From positions 310,001 to 374,000 of the forward strand of contig NZ_FMAE01000002.1 in assembly GCF_900094575.1 (NCBI RefSeq): DNA of 64,000 nt. The letters are read 5' to 3'. Position numbers and translations under genes: made by a program. A model generated the notes under the pieces. That model did not search any database. It had not been told where the DNA came from and was given only the letters and a program-made list of their open reading frames with translations. Below, in pieces: positions 25,922 to 35,405 of this stretch (positions are counted from its first letter, which is position 1; the number at the start of each line of letters is the position of its first letter). The stretch is from Bradyrhizobium yuanmingense. Lineage in GTDB: Bacteria; Pseudomonadota; Alphaproteobacteria; Rhizobiales; Xanthobacteraceae.

Positions 25922-26587
25922 ATGCTGACCGTTCACCACCTCAACAATTCCCGCTCGCAGCGCGTGCTGTGGCTGCTCGAGGAGCTGGGCGTTCCCTACG
26001 AGATCGTGCGCTATCAGCGTCAGCCGGACATGCGCGCGCCGAAGGAGCTGCGCGCCATCCATCCGCTCGGCAAATCGCCCGTCATCACCGACAACGGCAA
26101 CACCATCGCCGAGTCAGGCGCGATCATCGAATATCTCATCGCCACCTATGGCAACGGGCGGCTGATCCCGCCGCCGAACACGCCGGAGCGGCTGCGCTAC
26201 ACCTATTGGCTGCACTATGCGGAAGGATCCGCGATGCAGCCGCTGCTGCTCAAGCTGCTGTTCACGCTGATGCCGAAGCGTGCGCCGGCCCTGCTGCGCC
26301 CGCTGGTGCGCAAAGTCTCCAACCAGGCGCTGACCGCGCTGGTCAATCCGCAGCTGAAGCAGCACATGGACTATTGGGAAGGCGAGCTCGGCAAGAGCGA
26401 ATGGTTCGCCGGCAGCGAGTTCACCGCGGCTGACATCCAGATGAGCTTTCCGCTCGAAGCCGCCCAAGCTCGCGGCGGCCTCGAGCAGGGCCATCCCAAG
26501 GCGATGGCGTTCCTGGAGCGCATCCACGCCCGGCCTGCATATGCGCGCGCGCTGGAGAAGGGCGGGCCGTATCAGGTCGGGCGGTAA
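25922..26587 (+). CDS. Glutathione S-transferase
   Basis: Cytosolic GST of 221 residues. The N-terminal thioredoxin fold shows LTVHHLNNSRSQRVLWLLEELGVPYEIV and the glutathione-contact stretch HPLGKSPVITDNGNTIAESGAIIEYL. The C-terminal all-helical domain has AADIQMSFPLEAA. The active-site residue is likely Ser/Asn in the NNSRSQR turn. Its substrate is unknown. It is divergent from DUF2239 with paired palindromes between, suggesting co-regulation. Confidence 0.92.
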   Translation: MLTVHHLNNSRSQRVLWLLEELGVPYEIVRYQRQPDMRAPKELRAIHPLGKSPVITDNGNTIAESGAIIEYLIATYGNGRLIPPPNTPERLRYTYWLHYAEGSAMQPLLLKLLFTLMPKRAPALLRPLVRKVSNQALTALVNPQLKQHMDYWEGELGKSEWFAGSEFTAADIQMSFPLEAAQARGGLEQGHPKAMAFLERIHARPAYARALEKGGPYQVGR

Positions 26588-26617
26588 GCTCCCTTACCCC
26601 GTCATTCCGGGAGCAGG

Positions 26618-28369
26618 TTACTGCCCCGCCGCCTCCGCGCCGCGCGTGCGCGGATCGGCTGCGCCCAGCGTTCCGTTCGGCGTCACCAGAATCGAGTTGG
26701 CAGATGTCTGGCCCATCGGCTCGACGACGAGGTGCCCCATCGCCTTCAGCTCGAGCAGCACGCCCTCGGGAAAGCCGCGCTCGACGCGCACTTCATCCGG
26801 CAGCCATTGGTGGTGCAGCCGCGGCGCTGCGACCGCGGCCGCAACATCCATCTCGTAGTCGAGCACGTTCACGATCACCTGCAGCACGGTCGAGATGATG
26901 CGGCTGCCGCCGGGCGAGCCCGTCACCAGCACCGGCTTGCCGTCCCTCAGCACGATGGTCGGTGACATCGACGACAGCGGCCGCTTACCGGGACCGGGAA
27001 GATTCGCTTCGAAGCCGACCAGGCCATAGGCGTTGGAGGCGCCGATTGCCGCGGTGAAATCGTCGAGTTCGTTGTTGAGCAGCACGCCGGTGCCGTCGGC
27101 GACGAGGCCGACGCCGTAGCTGAAGTTCAGCGTGTAGGTGTTGCTGACGGCATTGCCGCGGGTGTCGACGACGGAAAAATGCGTGGTGTTGCTGCCCTCA
27201 CGTGGCGCGGCAGGAGAGGTCACGAGCTCTTTTGACGGCGTGGCGCGTTCGAGGGAAATGTTTGCGCGCAGCTTCGCGGCATAGTCCTTCGCAATGAGGG
27301 TCTCGATCGGCGCGTTGACGAAGGCAGGATCACCGAGATAGCGGGCGCGATCGGCATAAGCGCGCTTCATGGCTTCGATCAAGAGATGCAGCGACGCCGC
27401 CGATCCCTGCTTCAGATCGGCCAGAGGGAAGCCCTCGAGGATGTTGAGCGTCTCCATCAGCACGACGCCGCCGGATGAGGGTAGCGGCATCGACACGATG
27501 TCATAGCCGCGGTAGCTGCCACGCACCGGCGTGCGGATGACCGGCTGATAGGCCTTGAGGTCGGCCGGCGTCATGATGCCGCCGGCATCGGTCACGGCCT
27601 TGGCGAGCTTCTCGGCGACCGGCCCCTCGTAGAATCCCCGCGGCCCCTGTGCAGCGACGGCCGCCAGCGTTTCGGCGAGATCGCCCTGCACCAGCCGATC
27701 GCCTTCGCCCAGCGGCGTGCCATCCGGACGCGAGAATATCCTGGCCGAAGAAGGCCAGCGTGCCAGCCGCCGGTGCCAGCCCGGCAACGTATCGGCCATG
27801 TCGTCGCTGACCATGAAGCCATCGCGTGCGAGCGCGATCGCAGGCGCCAGCAGTTGCGCCAGCGTGAACTGACCCGAGCCGTATTTCTCGAGCGCGAGCG
27901 CAAGGCCGGCGACGGTGCCGGGCACGCCGATGCCGAGCGCGGAATCCCGTGACTTCGTCGCGTCGGGCTTGCCGTCGGCGCCGAGGAAGATCTGCGGCGT
28001 GGTCGCGGCCGGCGCGGTTTCGCGATAGTCGATCGTGATGTCTTCATTGCGATCGGCGGAATGGATCACCATGAAGCCGCCGCCGCCGATATTGCCGGCA
28101 CGCGGATAGGTCACGGCCATCGCGAAGCCGGTCGCGACCGCAGCGTCGATGGCATTGCCGCCGCGCCGCAGGATGTCGGCGCCGATCTGCGCGGAGATCT
28201 TCTCCTGCGCCACCACCATGCCGTGCTCGGCGGCGACGGCGCGCACTGCCTCGCGTGCGGGCGGAACATAGCCCTGCCGTGCATCCTGAGCGGTCGCTGG
28301 GGCGAGACCGAGCACCAGGACGGCAATGGCGGCTAAAAATCTCCGCCGTGTCGAATATGACGACATCAT
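26618..28369 (-). CDS. ggt: Gamma-glutamyltransferase (Ntn hydrolase)
   Basis: Periplasmic enzyme of about 583 residues that cleaves glutathione and transfers the gamma-glutamyl group. A Tat-like or Sec signal is visible (STRRRFLAAIAVLVLGLAPATA). The autoprocessing site and nucleophile Thr are in TTHFSVVDTRGNAVSNTYTLN (about residue 391), and the GSPGGSRI segment is typical of the small subunit. ATG 28369 is chosen; GGGAA lies upstream. The tandem ATG at 28366 is an alternative. The gene stands alone, convergent with GST, and both touch glutathione metabolism. Confidence 0.94.
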   Translation of the reverse strand: MMSSYSTRRRFLAAIAVLVLGLAPATAQDARQGYVPPAREAVRAVAAEHGMVVAQEKISAQIGADILRRGGNAIDAAVATGFAMAVTYPRAGNIGGGGFMVIHSADRNEDITIDYRETAPAATTPQIFLGADGKPDATKSRDSALGIGVPGTVAGLALALEKYGSGQFTLAQLLAPAIALARDGFMVSDDMADTLPGWHRRLARWPSSARIFSRPDGTPLGEGDRLVQGDLAETLAAVAAQGPRGFYEGPVAEKLAKAVTDAGGIMTPADLKAYQPVIRTPVRGSYRGYDIVSMPLPSSGGVVLMETLNILEGFPLADLKQGSAASLHLLIEAMKRAYADRARYLGDPAFVNAPIETLIAKDYAAKLRANISLERATPSKELVTSPAAPREGSNTTHFSVVDTRGNAVSNTYTLNFSYGVGLVADGTGVLLNNELDDFTAAIGASNAYGLVGFEANLPGPGKRPLSSMSPTIVLRDGKPVLVTGSPGGSRIISTVLQVIVNVLDYEMDVAAAVAAPRLHHQWLPDEVRVERGFPEGVLLELKAMGHLVVEPMGQTSANSILVTPNGTLGAADPRTRGAEAAGQ

Positions 28370-28469
28370 CGAATTCCCGCCGTGGCGTTGCACCGGTTCA
28401 CACCCGTCACTGTAATGCTATACCGTTTGCTCTAAGAGAGGCAAAACTGTTCGTGATGGGTGCTGCGTG

Positions 28470-29855
28470 ATGACGACAATCGCTCCGGATGCGCGCATGG
28501 CCGGCGTGGCGCGGACCTATCCGCCGCGCGCCGCCGTCGTGAGTTGGATCTTCTTCGATTGGGCCGCGCAGCCATATTTCACGCTGATCACGACCTTCGT
28601 GTTCGCGCCCTATTTCGCGACGGCCATTGCGCCAAATCCCGCCGCCGGTCAATCCTTGTGGGGCTTTGCGATGGCGGCCGCGGGCCTTGCGATCGCGCTG
28701 TTGTCGCCGGTGCTCGGCGCCATCGCCGACGCTTCGGGCCGCAGGAAACCGTGGATCGCAGGTTTCGGTACGGTGCTGGTGCTGGCGTCCTGCACGCTCT
28801 GGATCGGCAAGCCCGGCGATCATGCGGTCATTCCGCTTGTGCTCACCGCAGTTGCGCTCGCCAGCGTTGGTGCGGAATTTGCCACGCTCTTCAACAACGC
28901 GATGATGCCGACGCTGGTGCCGCCGGAGCGAATCGGTCGTCTCTCCGGCACCGGCTGGGCCACGGGCTACATTGGCGGCATCGTCAGCCTGATCATCGTG
29001 CTCGGCCTGCTCGCCGCCAATCCCGAGACCGGCCGCACGCTGCTCGGCGTCACGCCGCTCTTCGGCCTCGATCCCCTCACACGTCAGGGCGATCGTGCCG
29101 CGGGGCCGCTGACCGCGCTGTGGTTCATCATCTTCGTGACGCCGATGTTCCTGTTCACGCCGGATTATCCGGCGAAGCGCCCGCTGGGCGAGGCGTTGCG
29201 CGAGGGCCTGTCGGAGCTGAAGCAGTCGATCAAGAGTCTGCCGAGGCAGAAATCGCTCGCGGCATTCCTGCTCGCCAACATGATCTACACCGATGGTCTG
29301 GTGTCGCTGTTCGCCTTCGGCGGCATCTATGCCGCGGGCACCTTCGGCTGGCACACCATCCAGATCGGGACGTTCGGCATCATGCTCGCGATCGCCGGCG
29401 CGCTCGGCGCCTGGTTCGGCGGCAAGCTGGATGATCGTCTCGGGCCGAAGCGCGTCATCGCCGGCAGCCTGCTGGTCCTGCTGCTGTCGGTGGCCGCGAT
29501 TCTCCTCGTCGACAAGGACAGCGTCCTGTTCGTCAAGACCGCGCCGCCGCAAGCGGGCGCTGCCCTGTTCTCGAGTACGGCCGAGCGCGCCTATCTCGTG
29601 CTGGGCTGCCTGATCGGTGCAGCCGGCGGCCCGCTCCAGGCCGCTTCCCGCACGCTGCTGATCCATCTCGCGCCGAAGGATCGCATCGCGCAATATTTCG
29701 GCCTGTTTGCGCTGACGGGAAAGGTGACGTCCTTCATCGGCCCGCTCCTGATCGGCCTGGTCACCGCGCTGACCGCCAGCCAGAAGGCCGGCATGGCCGT
29801 GCTGGTGGTGTTCTTCGTCGCGGGACTGGGGCTGTTGATGCGGGTGCGGGATTAG
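28470..29855 (+). CDS. MFS transporter, UMF1/Atg22-like family
   Basis: Integral membrane protein of 461 residues with about twelve segments. The N-terminal [26 protein letters not shown] is characteristic of the UMF1 (vacuolar Atg22-like) branch of MFS, as is [18 protein letters not shown] after the second helix. The substrate is unknown; in yeast the relative exports amino acids from the vacuole. A GTG three bases upstream (28467) could also start it. The gene is divergent from ggt by about 100 bases. Confidence 0.88.
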   Translation: MTTIAPDARMAGVARTYPPRAAVVSWIFFDWAAQPYFTLITTFVFAPYFATAIAPNPAAGQSLWGFAMAAAGLAIALLSPVLGAIADASGRRKPWIAGFGTVLVLASCTLWIGKPGDHAVIPLVLTAVALASVGAEFATLFNNAMMPTLVPPERIGRLSGTGWATGYIGGIVSLIIVLGLLAANPETGRTLLGVTPLFGLDPLTRQGDRAAGPLTALWFIIFVTPMFLFTPDYPAKRPLGEALREGLSELKQSIKSLPRQKSLAAFLLANMIYTDGLVSLFAFGGIYAAGTFGWHTIQIGTFGIMLAIAGALGAWFGGKLDDRLGPKRVIAGSLLVLLLSVAAILLVDKDSVLFVKTAPPQAGAALFSSTAERAYLVLGCLIGAAGGPLQAASRTLLIHLAPKDRIAQYFGLFALTGKVTSFIGPLLIGLVTALTASQKAGMAVLVVFFVAGLGLLMRVRD

Positions 29856-29876
29856 CCCGCATCATGCAACTCTATC

Positions 29877-29967
29877 CTCGTCATTGCGAGGAGCACTTGC
29901 GACGAAGCAATCTAGACCTTCCTTGCGGAGACAGACTGGATTGCTTCGCTTCGCTCGCAATGACGAG
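29877..29967. repeat. Dispersed palindrome, CTCGTCATTGCGAG family
   Basis: Perfect inverted ends (CTCGTCATTGCGAG and CTCGCAATGACGAG) around AGCAATC/GATTGCT arms. This type is found in many bacterial genomes. It lies between the convergent MFS and purH genes. Confidence 0.75.
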
Positions 29968-29976
29968 TCAATGGAC

Positions 29977-31569
29977 TCAATGCCTGAAGTGCCGCGTTCC
30001 CGTGAACACCATGGCGATACCGTGCTCGTCGGCGGCCTTGATCACCTCGTCGTCGCGCATGGAGCCGCCGGGCTGCACCACGGCGGTGGCGCCGGCTTCG
30101 ATGCAGGCAAGCATGCCGTCGGCGAACGGGAAGAACGCATCCGAGGCCACCACCGAACCCTTGGTGAGCGGTTCGGCGAGCTTCAGCTCGGCCGCCGCAT
30201 CCTGCGCCTTGCGTGCGGCGATCCGCGCTGAATCCACCCGGCTCATCTGACCCGCGCCGATACCGACGGTGGCGAGATCCTTGGCGTAGATGATGGTGTT
30301 GGACTTGACGTGTTTTGCCACCCGGAACGCAAACTTCAGATCACGCATCTCCGCATCCGTCGGCGCGCGCTTGGTGACGACCTTGAACGTCATGTCGTCG
30401 ACAACGGCGTTGTCGCGGCTTTGCACCAGCAGGCCCCCGGCCACCGTCTTGGCGGTCAGGCCCGGCGCACGCGGATCCGGCAGGCTGCCGGCGAGCAGCA
30501 GGCGCAGGTTCTTCTTGCCGCCGATGATGGCGATCGCCTCTTCGCTGGCGTCGGGCGCGATGATGACCTCAGTGAAGATCTTGGTAATCTCGCGCGCGGT
30601 ATCGGCATCGAGGGCGCGGTTCATCGCGATGATGCCGCCGAAGGCCGAGGTGGAATCGCAGGCCAGCGCCCTGCGATAGGCCTCGACGAGGTTCGGACCT
30701 TCGGCGACGCCACAGGGATTGGCATGCTTGACGATGACGCAGGCCGCGGTGCGCTTGGCGTCGAACTCGCCGATGCATTCATAGGCGGCATCGGTGTCGT
30801 TGATGTTGTTGTAGGAGAGCTCCTTGCCCTGGAGCTGCCGCGCGGTGGAGACGCCGGGGCGCTTGTCCGGCGTCGCGTAGAAGGCGGCGGTCTGGTGCGG
30901 GTTCTCGCCATAGCGCAGCGACTGGATCAGCCTGCCGCCGAAAGCGCGGAAGTCGGGCGCGTCGATCTCGAGCTGACGGTTGAACCAGTTCGAGATCGCG
31001 GCGTCATACGCCGCAGTGCGGGCATAGGCCTTCGCGGCGAGCCGCCGGCGCAGCTTTAGCGTGGTCGCGCCCTTGTTGGCGGCGAGCTCGTCGAGCACGG
31101 CCTGATAGTCCTGCGCCTCGACCACGACGGCAACATCGTCGTGATTCTTGGCGGCGGCGCGGATCATCGCGGGGCCGCCGATGTCGATGTTCTCGATGCA
31201 ATCCTCGAAGCCCGCGCCTTTGTCGACGGTGGCCTCGAACGGATAGAGATTGACGACGAGCAGGTCGATCGGCGCGATGCCGTGCGCCTGCATCGCCTCC
31301 GCATGGTCCTTGTTGTCGCGGATCGCGAGCAAGCCGCCATGCACCTTCGGATGCAGCGTCTTGACGCGGCCGTCCATCATCTCGGGGAAGCCGGTGAGCT
31401 CCGAGACGTCCTTCACCTTAAGGCCGGCCGCGGCGATTGCTTTCGCGGTGCCGCCGGTCGAGACCAGCTCGACATCGTGCGCGGCGAGCGCCTTGGCGAA
31501 CTCGATCAGGCCGGTCTTGTCGGAGACGGAGAGAAGGGCGCGGGTGACGCGGCGGGGACGGTCAGTCAT
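29977..31569 (-). CDS. purH: Bifunctional AICAR formyltransferase/IMP cyclohydrolase
   Basis: Catalyses the last two steps of purine synthesis. 530 residues, normal length. The N-terminal IMP cyclohydrolase (MGS-like) domain shows [27 protein letters not shown] and [14 protein letters not shown]. The AICAR transformylase domain carries [11 protein letters not shown] (catalytic Lys-His), GRVDSA-type [13 protein letters not shown] and [12 protein letters not shown] 31569 follows AGAGGA; a TTG at 31575 is less likely. It is downstream of the heparinase-like gene on the same strand, with a 165-bp gap. Confidence 0.97.
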   Translation of the reverse strand: MTDRPRRVTRALLSVSDKTGLIEFAKALAAHDVELVSTGGTAKAIAAAGLKVKDVSELTGFPEMMDGRVKTLHPKVHGGLLAIRDNKDHAEAMQAHGIAPIDLLVVNLYPFEATVDKGAGFEDCIENIDIGGPAMIRAAAKNHDDVAVVVEAQDYQAVLDELAANKGATTLKLRRRLAAKAYARTAAYDAAISNWFNRQLEIDAPDFRAFGGRLIQSLRYGENPHQTAAFYATPDKRPGVSTARQLQGKELSYNNINDTDAAYECIGEFDAKRTAACVIVKHANPCGVAEGPNLVEAYRRALACDSTSAFGGIIAMNRALDADTAREITKIFTEVIIAPDASEEAIAIIGGKKNLRLLLAGSLPDPRAPGLTAKTVAGGLLVQSRDNAVVDDMTFKVVTKRAPTDAEMRDLKFAFRVAKHVKSNTIIYAKDLATVGIGAGQMSRVDSARIAARKAQDAAAELKLAEPLTKGSVVASDAFFPFADGMLACIEAGATAVVQPGGSMRDDEVIKAADEHGIAMVFTGTRHFRH

Positions 31570-31734
31570 GAGCAAGATCCTCTGTTCAGGGAGTGTCTAT
31601 GCCCAGGCGCGCGGCTTATATGTCCCGCGCTTCCCGATGGTGCTCCATCCAAGGTCGCCAGTCGCGCGAGCGAGCGCTCGATAGCAGCTTTTGGCGTCGC
31701 TCTCAACGGGTAGATAGGGCCGGATCGCGCCTGT

Positions 31735-33492
31735 TTACAACGGAAGTTCCGGCTCGCGCCGGGCGTTGCGGCGGGCATTGGTCACTGCGGGCGAGGCGGT
31801 GGAGCGGACAAAGCTCCAGCGGATCGACGGCGCCTGGCGGGCGTTCTGACGGATCACGATCTGGGCGGTGCGGCGCGGGCCGTCATTGCCGGCCAGGAAC
31901 ACGCTGTCCTCGAGATCGACCTTGTCGTCCAATGCCTCGAAGGTCCAGACGTCGCGGTTCGGCAGCACCAGCATGACGCCGCGCGCATCCGACAGCCGGC
32001 TTGCCTTCACTGCGGGATGCAGATGGAAGCGCAGCGCGAAATCGGCATCGGCGCCCTTGAAGCGTCCGCCCTGCGGCGGCGACAGCGCGTCCTCGCCGTC
32101 GATGCGCGCGCCGTCATTGGCGATCATCAGCACGCGGCGGTGGATCGCGCCGAACTTGGCGAGATAGCCGTCATGTGAGGTCGTGAGCAGCGTGCCGTTC
32201 TGCACGACCTCGCGATAGCTCTCGACCTCGACCGGGCCGCTGGTGACGGGCGCGCCGTGCAGGAGCCGCTTCATCGCCGACATCTCGACGAACTGGCATG
32301 ACGACGACTCATGATAGGTCAGCGTCGAATGCGCCGCCGTGCTGCGCGCGAACGGCCGCCAATTGTCGCGGCCGGTGGTCGGCATGCCGCAATTGGTGAC
32401 GATGCGGCTGATGCCGGACGACAATTCGAACGAGAGGCAGCCGGCATGGGCGTCGTGACTGACGCCGGCCGGCGGCGGCGGGCCGGTGTCGATGATCACA
32501 GTGGTCTGGCCGGCATCAAGGCGCTGAAAGCCGGTATGCGGCATGTTCGCCATCGGTGCGCCGTGGGTGTCGTCATAGGCAAGCAGCGTGGCGAGCAGGT
32601 CGGACGAGGTCGCGCTCATGCCGTTGAACAGGGCGAAATTGCCGTCGCCGTGCCGGAAGAAGCGCAGCATCGGCATCATGCGGTCGATCGCATTGAGCAG
32701 GGCCGGCGGCGGCGCGATATTGCGCGCGGCAAAAGTCTGCCGCAGCGGCAAGAGGTCGATCAGGAGCTCGATCAGCGCGCCCGGATTGCGCGAGATGTGG
32801 CCGCCATCGGGCAGGATCTGCCGCTGCAATTCGTCGGACAGCTTCTTGGAGGCGCTGCGGATGTGACGCGTCTGGTTGGCGAGGCACAGGGACGCATAGC
32901 ACAGCGCGATCAGCACCTGCAGCTTCGGCACCCCGTCCGGAATGTCGACCATGGTGTAGCGCAGGAAGCGGATCTCGCGCGCCAGCGCCCGCAAGTAACG
33001 GCGGTAGAACTTGTTGTCGGTCTCGCTCAGCACCAGCGGCGCCTGCGAGAGCAGCGAAATCACGCGCCTCGCCAGTACGTCGGCGCGGCGCGCGACGGGG
33101 CGGCGCTTGTTGGCGGGATTCGAGATCCAGTCCTCGATCAGCGCGCGCGCATTCGCCCGCGTCAGCGCCGTATCGGCGGCGCGCAAGTGCCGCAGCCAGC
33201 CGAAGCCGAGCAGCGCAACCTCCCAATCCTCCGACGGCGGCTCGAGGTCGAAGATCGAGCGGCCATGGCAATTGACGATCTTGCCGGCGAAGACGAAGCG
33301 ACCGGCATAGATCTCGGCAGCGCGAGTCGCATCCGCGGTCCGCAGGTCATGCGGCGCGATGATCAGCCGGTCGGTGCGGCCGGGCCAGACCCGCGACAGC
33401 ACAACGGAACCGCCGCTCGCGCGCGCGAGCATGTTCCGCGCGAAGCGGTTCATGACCAGCGTCGAGATACGTCTGCGTTGAGCGACCGACAC
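31735..33492 (-). CDS. Heparinase II/III family protein
   Basis: Predicted polysaccharide lyase of 585 residues. An N-terminal alpha/alpha toroid-like region (about 60-330) is followed by a beta-sandwich with ARSTAAHSTLTYHESSSCQF and HRRVLMIANDGARIDGEDAL, matching the heparinase II/III C-terminal domain. Substrate and localisation are unclear; no signal peptide is evident, and the N-terminus is Arg-rich. The start is GTG 33492, with ATG 33453 as alternative. It is downstream of rsmB and upstream of purH, an arrangement common in alphaproteobacteria. Confidence 0.85.
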   Translation of the reverse strand: MSVAQRRRISTLVMNRFARNMLARASGGSVVLSRVWPGRTDRLIIAPHDLRTADATRAAEIYAGRFVFAGKIVNCHGRSIFDLEPPSEDWEVALLGFGWLRHLRAADTALTRANARALIEDWISNPANKRRPVARRADVLARRVISLLSQAPLVLSETDNKFYRRYLRALAREIRFLRYTMVDIPDGVPKLQVLIALCYASLCLANQTRHIRSASKKLSDELQRQILPDGGHISRNPGALIELLIDLLPLRQTFAARNIAPPPALLNAIDRMMPMLRFFRHGDGNFALFNGMSATSSDLLATLLAYDDTHGAPMANMPHTGFQRLDAGQTTVIIDTGPPPPAGVSHDAHAGCLSFELSSGISRIVTNCGMPTTGRDNWRPFARSTAAHSTLTYHESSSCQFVEMSAMKRLLHGAPVTSGPVEVESYREVVQNGTLLTTSHDGYLAKFGAIHRRVLMIANDGARIDGEDALSPPQGGRFKGADADFALRFHLHPAVKASRLSDARGVMLVLPNRDVWTFEALDDKVDLEDSVFLAGNDGPRRTAQIVIRQNARQAPSIRWSFVRSTASPAVTNARRNARREPELPL

Positions 33493-33610
33493 GCCTTGCC
33501 TTGATGGGGGAGAGGATCAGTGACGAATCCTTATTAATCCCAAAATCGGACGCCTGACACCACCTTGAACGGCGCGAATCAGGCTCGTGGTCGCAAAATC
33601 CAGTGCAAAA

Positions 33611-34957
33611 TCAGGATTTAACGAGCCGGGCCGCGAAAAATCCGTCGAGCCCGCCGAGCCTGGGATCGGCGTTCGGCAGATGGCACGGCAGGGTGCGCAG
33701 GTCGCCGTCCCGGTTGAGGATTTCGTCGAGGCCCGCAACCTCCGATGCCATGATCGGAGCGCGGCGAAGCGCGGGCTCGGCGGCGAGCAGTGCCGCCACC
33801 GCCTGCTCGCCCTCCTCGGGTTCCAGCGAACAGGTGCAATAGACCAGCGTCCCGCCCGGCTTGAGCAGCGACACCGATTTGCGCAGCAGCCGCTGCTGGA
33901 GCGCGGCCAAGGTAGCGATGTCGGAGTCCTGCCGCAGCCATGCGACGTCGGGATGCCGGCGAATCGTGCCGGTGGAGGTGCAGGGAGCATCAATCAGAAT
34001 ACCGTCGAACGCCTCCGCCGGGCCGGCCCATTCCACGGCGTCAGCGACGACGGTCTCGGCTTGCAGCGACAGCCGCGCCAGGTTTTCGCGCAAACGCGCC
34101 ACCCGCGCCGGCGAGCGGTCGATCGCCGTGACCTGCGCGCCCGAGAGCACCAGCTGCGCGGTCTTGCCGCCAGGGGCGGCGCAGAGATCGGCAATGGACT
34201 TGCCTTTGACATCGCCGAACAGCCGGGCGGGCAACGCGGCGGCGGCGTCCTGTACCCACCATTGTCCTTCGGCGAAGCCGGGCAGCATGGTTACCGCACC
34301 ATGCAGCAGCATCCGCACCGTTCCCGTCGGCAGCATCTCACCATGCAGGCGGCTTGCCCATTGGGCGGGATCCGATTTCACCGTGAGATCGAGCGAGGGC
34401 TCGTGGCCGAGCGCCGATGCCATGTCTCGTGCGGTCGCCTCGCCATAATGAGCGCTCCAGCGCGCGAGCAGCCATGGCGGCAGATCCAGCGATTGCGTCG
34501 CGACCTCCTCGACCAGCGCCTTGCCCTCGCGCGCACAGCGGCGCAGCACGGCGTTGACGAGCCCGGCATAGCGCGCGGCGCGGCGGTCGGATTGCACGAG
34601 GCGGACGGAGAGATCGACCGCGGCGTGATCCGGCACGTCCATCCAAAGGATCTGCGCGGCGCCGATCAAAAGTGCGCTCTGCGCGCGTGGCGCGTCGGAG
34701 GGAACGCCCTTGTCGAGCAGGCGGGACAGCACATGGCCGAGCGTGCCGAGCCGGCGCAGCACCGTGGCGACCAGGCGCCGCATCAGCGCGCGGTCGCGGT
34801 CGGCCAGCGTCTTCAGTCCGGGATGGGCACCGCCGCCGTCGAGCTGGTCGTCGAGCGTGCGGTGCTTGTGCAGCACGCCGTCGACGATGTCGGCGGCAAT
34901 CCGTCGCGCCGCAAGGCCGGGCACTTCGGACGGAGGGACGAAACGTTGAGATGGCAT
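33611..34957 (-). CDS. rsmB: RsmB/NOP-family 16S rRNA m5C methyltransferase
   Basis: SAM-dependent RNA methyltransferase of 448 residues. A NusB-like N-terminal domain (about residues 10-150) precedes the catalytic domain. Motif I is DLCAAPGGKTAQL, the PC motif is DAPCTSTGTIRRHPD, and the second catalytic Cys lies in YCTCSLEPEEGEQ. These define the m5C methyltransferase fold. ATG 34957 is chosen from the first conserved residues (PSEVPGLAARRIAADIVDG); longer in-frame starts up to 35110 add low-similarity sequence. No clear ribosome-binding site is seen, so the start is uncertain. Confidence 0.92.
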   Translation of the reverse strand: MPSQRFVPPSEVPGLAARRIAADIVDGVLHKHRTLDDQLDGGGAHPGLKTLADRDRALMRRLVATVLRRLGTLGHVLSRLLDKGVPSDAPRAQSALLIGAAQILWMDVPDHAAVDLSVRLVQSDRRAARYAGLVNAVLRRCAREGKALVEEVATQSLDLPPWLLARWSAHYGEATARDMASALGHEPSLDLTVKSDPAQWASRLHGEMLPTGTVRMLLHGAVTMLPGFAEGQWWVQDAAAALPARLFGDVKGKSIADLCAAPGGKTAQLVLSGAQVTAIDRSPARVARLRENLARLSLQAETVVADAVEWAGPAEAFDGILIDAPCTSTGTIRRHPDVAWLRQDSDIATLAALQQRLLRKSVSLLKPGGTLVYCTCSLEPEEGEQAVAALLAAEPALRRAPIMASEVAGLDEILNRDGDLRTLPCHLPNADPRLGGLDGFFAARLVKS

Positions 34958-35146
34958 GCGGAAGCAAGGTTCTGAACGAGCGGCAGTTCCGCCGCGATGG
35001 GCGCATGCCTTGAGAAGGCGATCTCTGACACGCGAATATGCCAAATGTAAGAATCGCTTGCGGGTTTTTTCAGCGCTCCGAGCCGATTTCAGGAATGCGT
35101 TATTGGGCATCGCGTTGTGCCCGGTCCTGCGCTAGAAAGCGCAGCG

Positions 35147-35356
35147 ATGAGTGACCCCGTTCCCGATCGCAAGCCGCTGTCGCCGGCCGCCCAGCGCGCG
35201 CTGGCCGAGGCCGAGGCGCGCCGGCAGGCTGCGGCCGCCAAGGCCAAGGATGAGGCCAAGAACAAGACCAAGGCGAAGGAGCTGCAGGGGCCGAAGGGGC
35301 CCGAGCCCACCCGCTACGGCGATTGGGAGCGCAAGGGCATCGCTTCCGACTTCTGA
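35147..35356 (+). CDS. DUF1674 small protein (SdhAF4-like)
   Basis: Protein of 69 residues, very rich in Ala, Lys and Glu, with the C-terminal signature GPEPTRYGDWERKGIASDF. This is the DUF1674 motif found in the mitochondrial and bacterial succinate dehydrogenase assembly factor SdhAF4/Sdh8, which helps flavinate the SDH flavoprotein. The assignment is from the C-terminal motif only. No sdh gene is nearby. ATG 35147 gives the family length. Confidence 0.85.
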   Translation: MSDPVPDRKPLSPAAQRALAEAEARRQAAAAKAKDEAKNKTKAKELQGPKGPEPTRYGDWERKGIASDF

Positions 35357-35405
35357 GCTTGCAGTCGGAGCGGCTGGATAACGCCGGCAGATCTCGTCCC
35401 GGTCG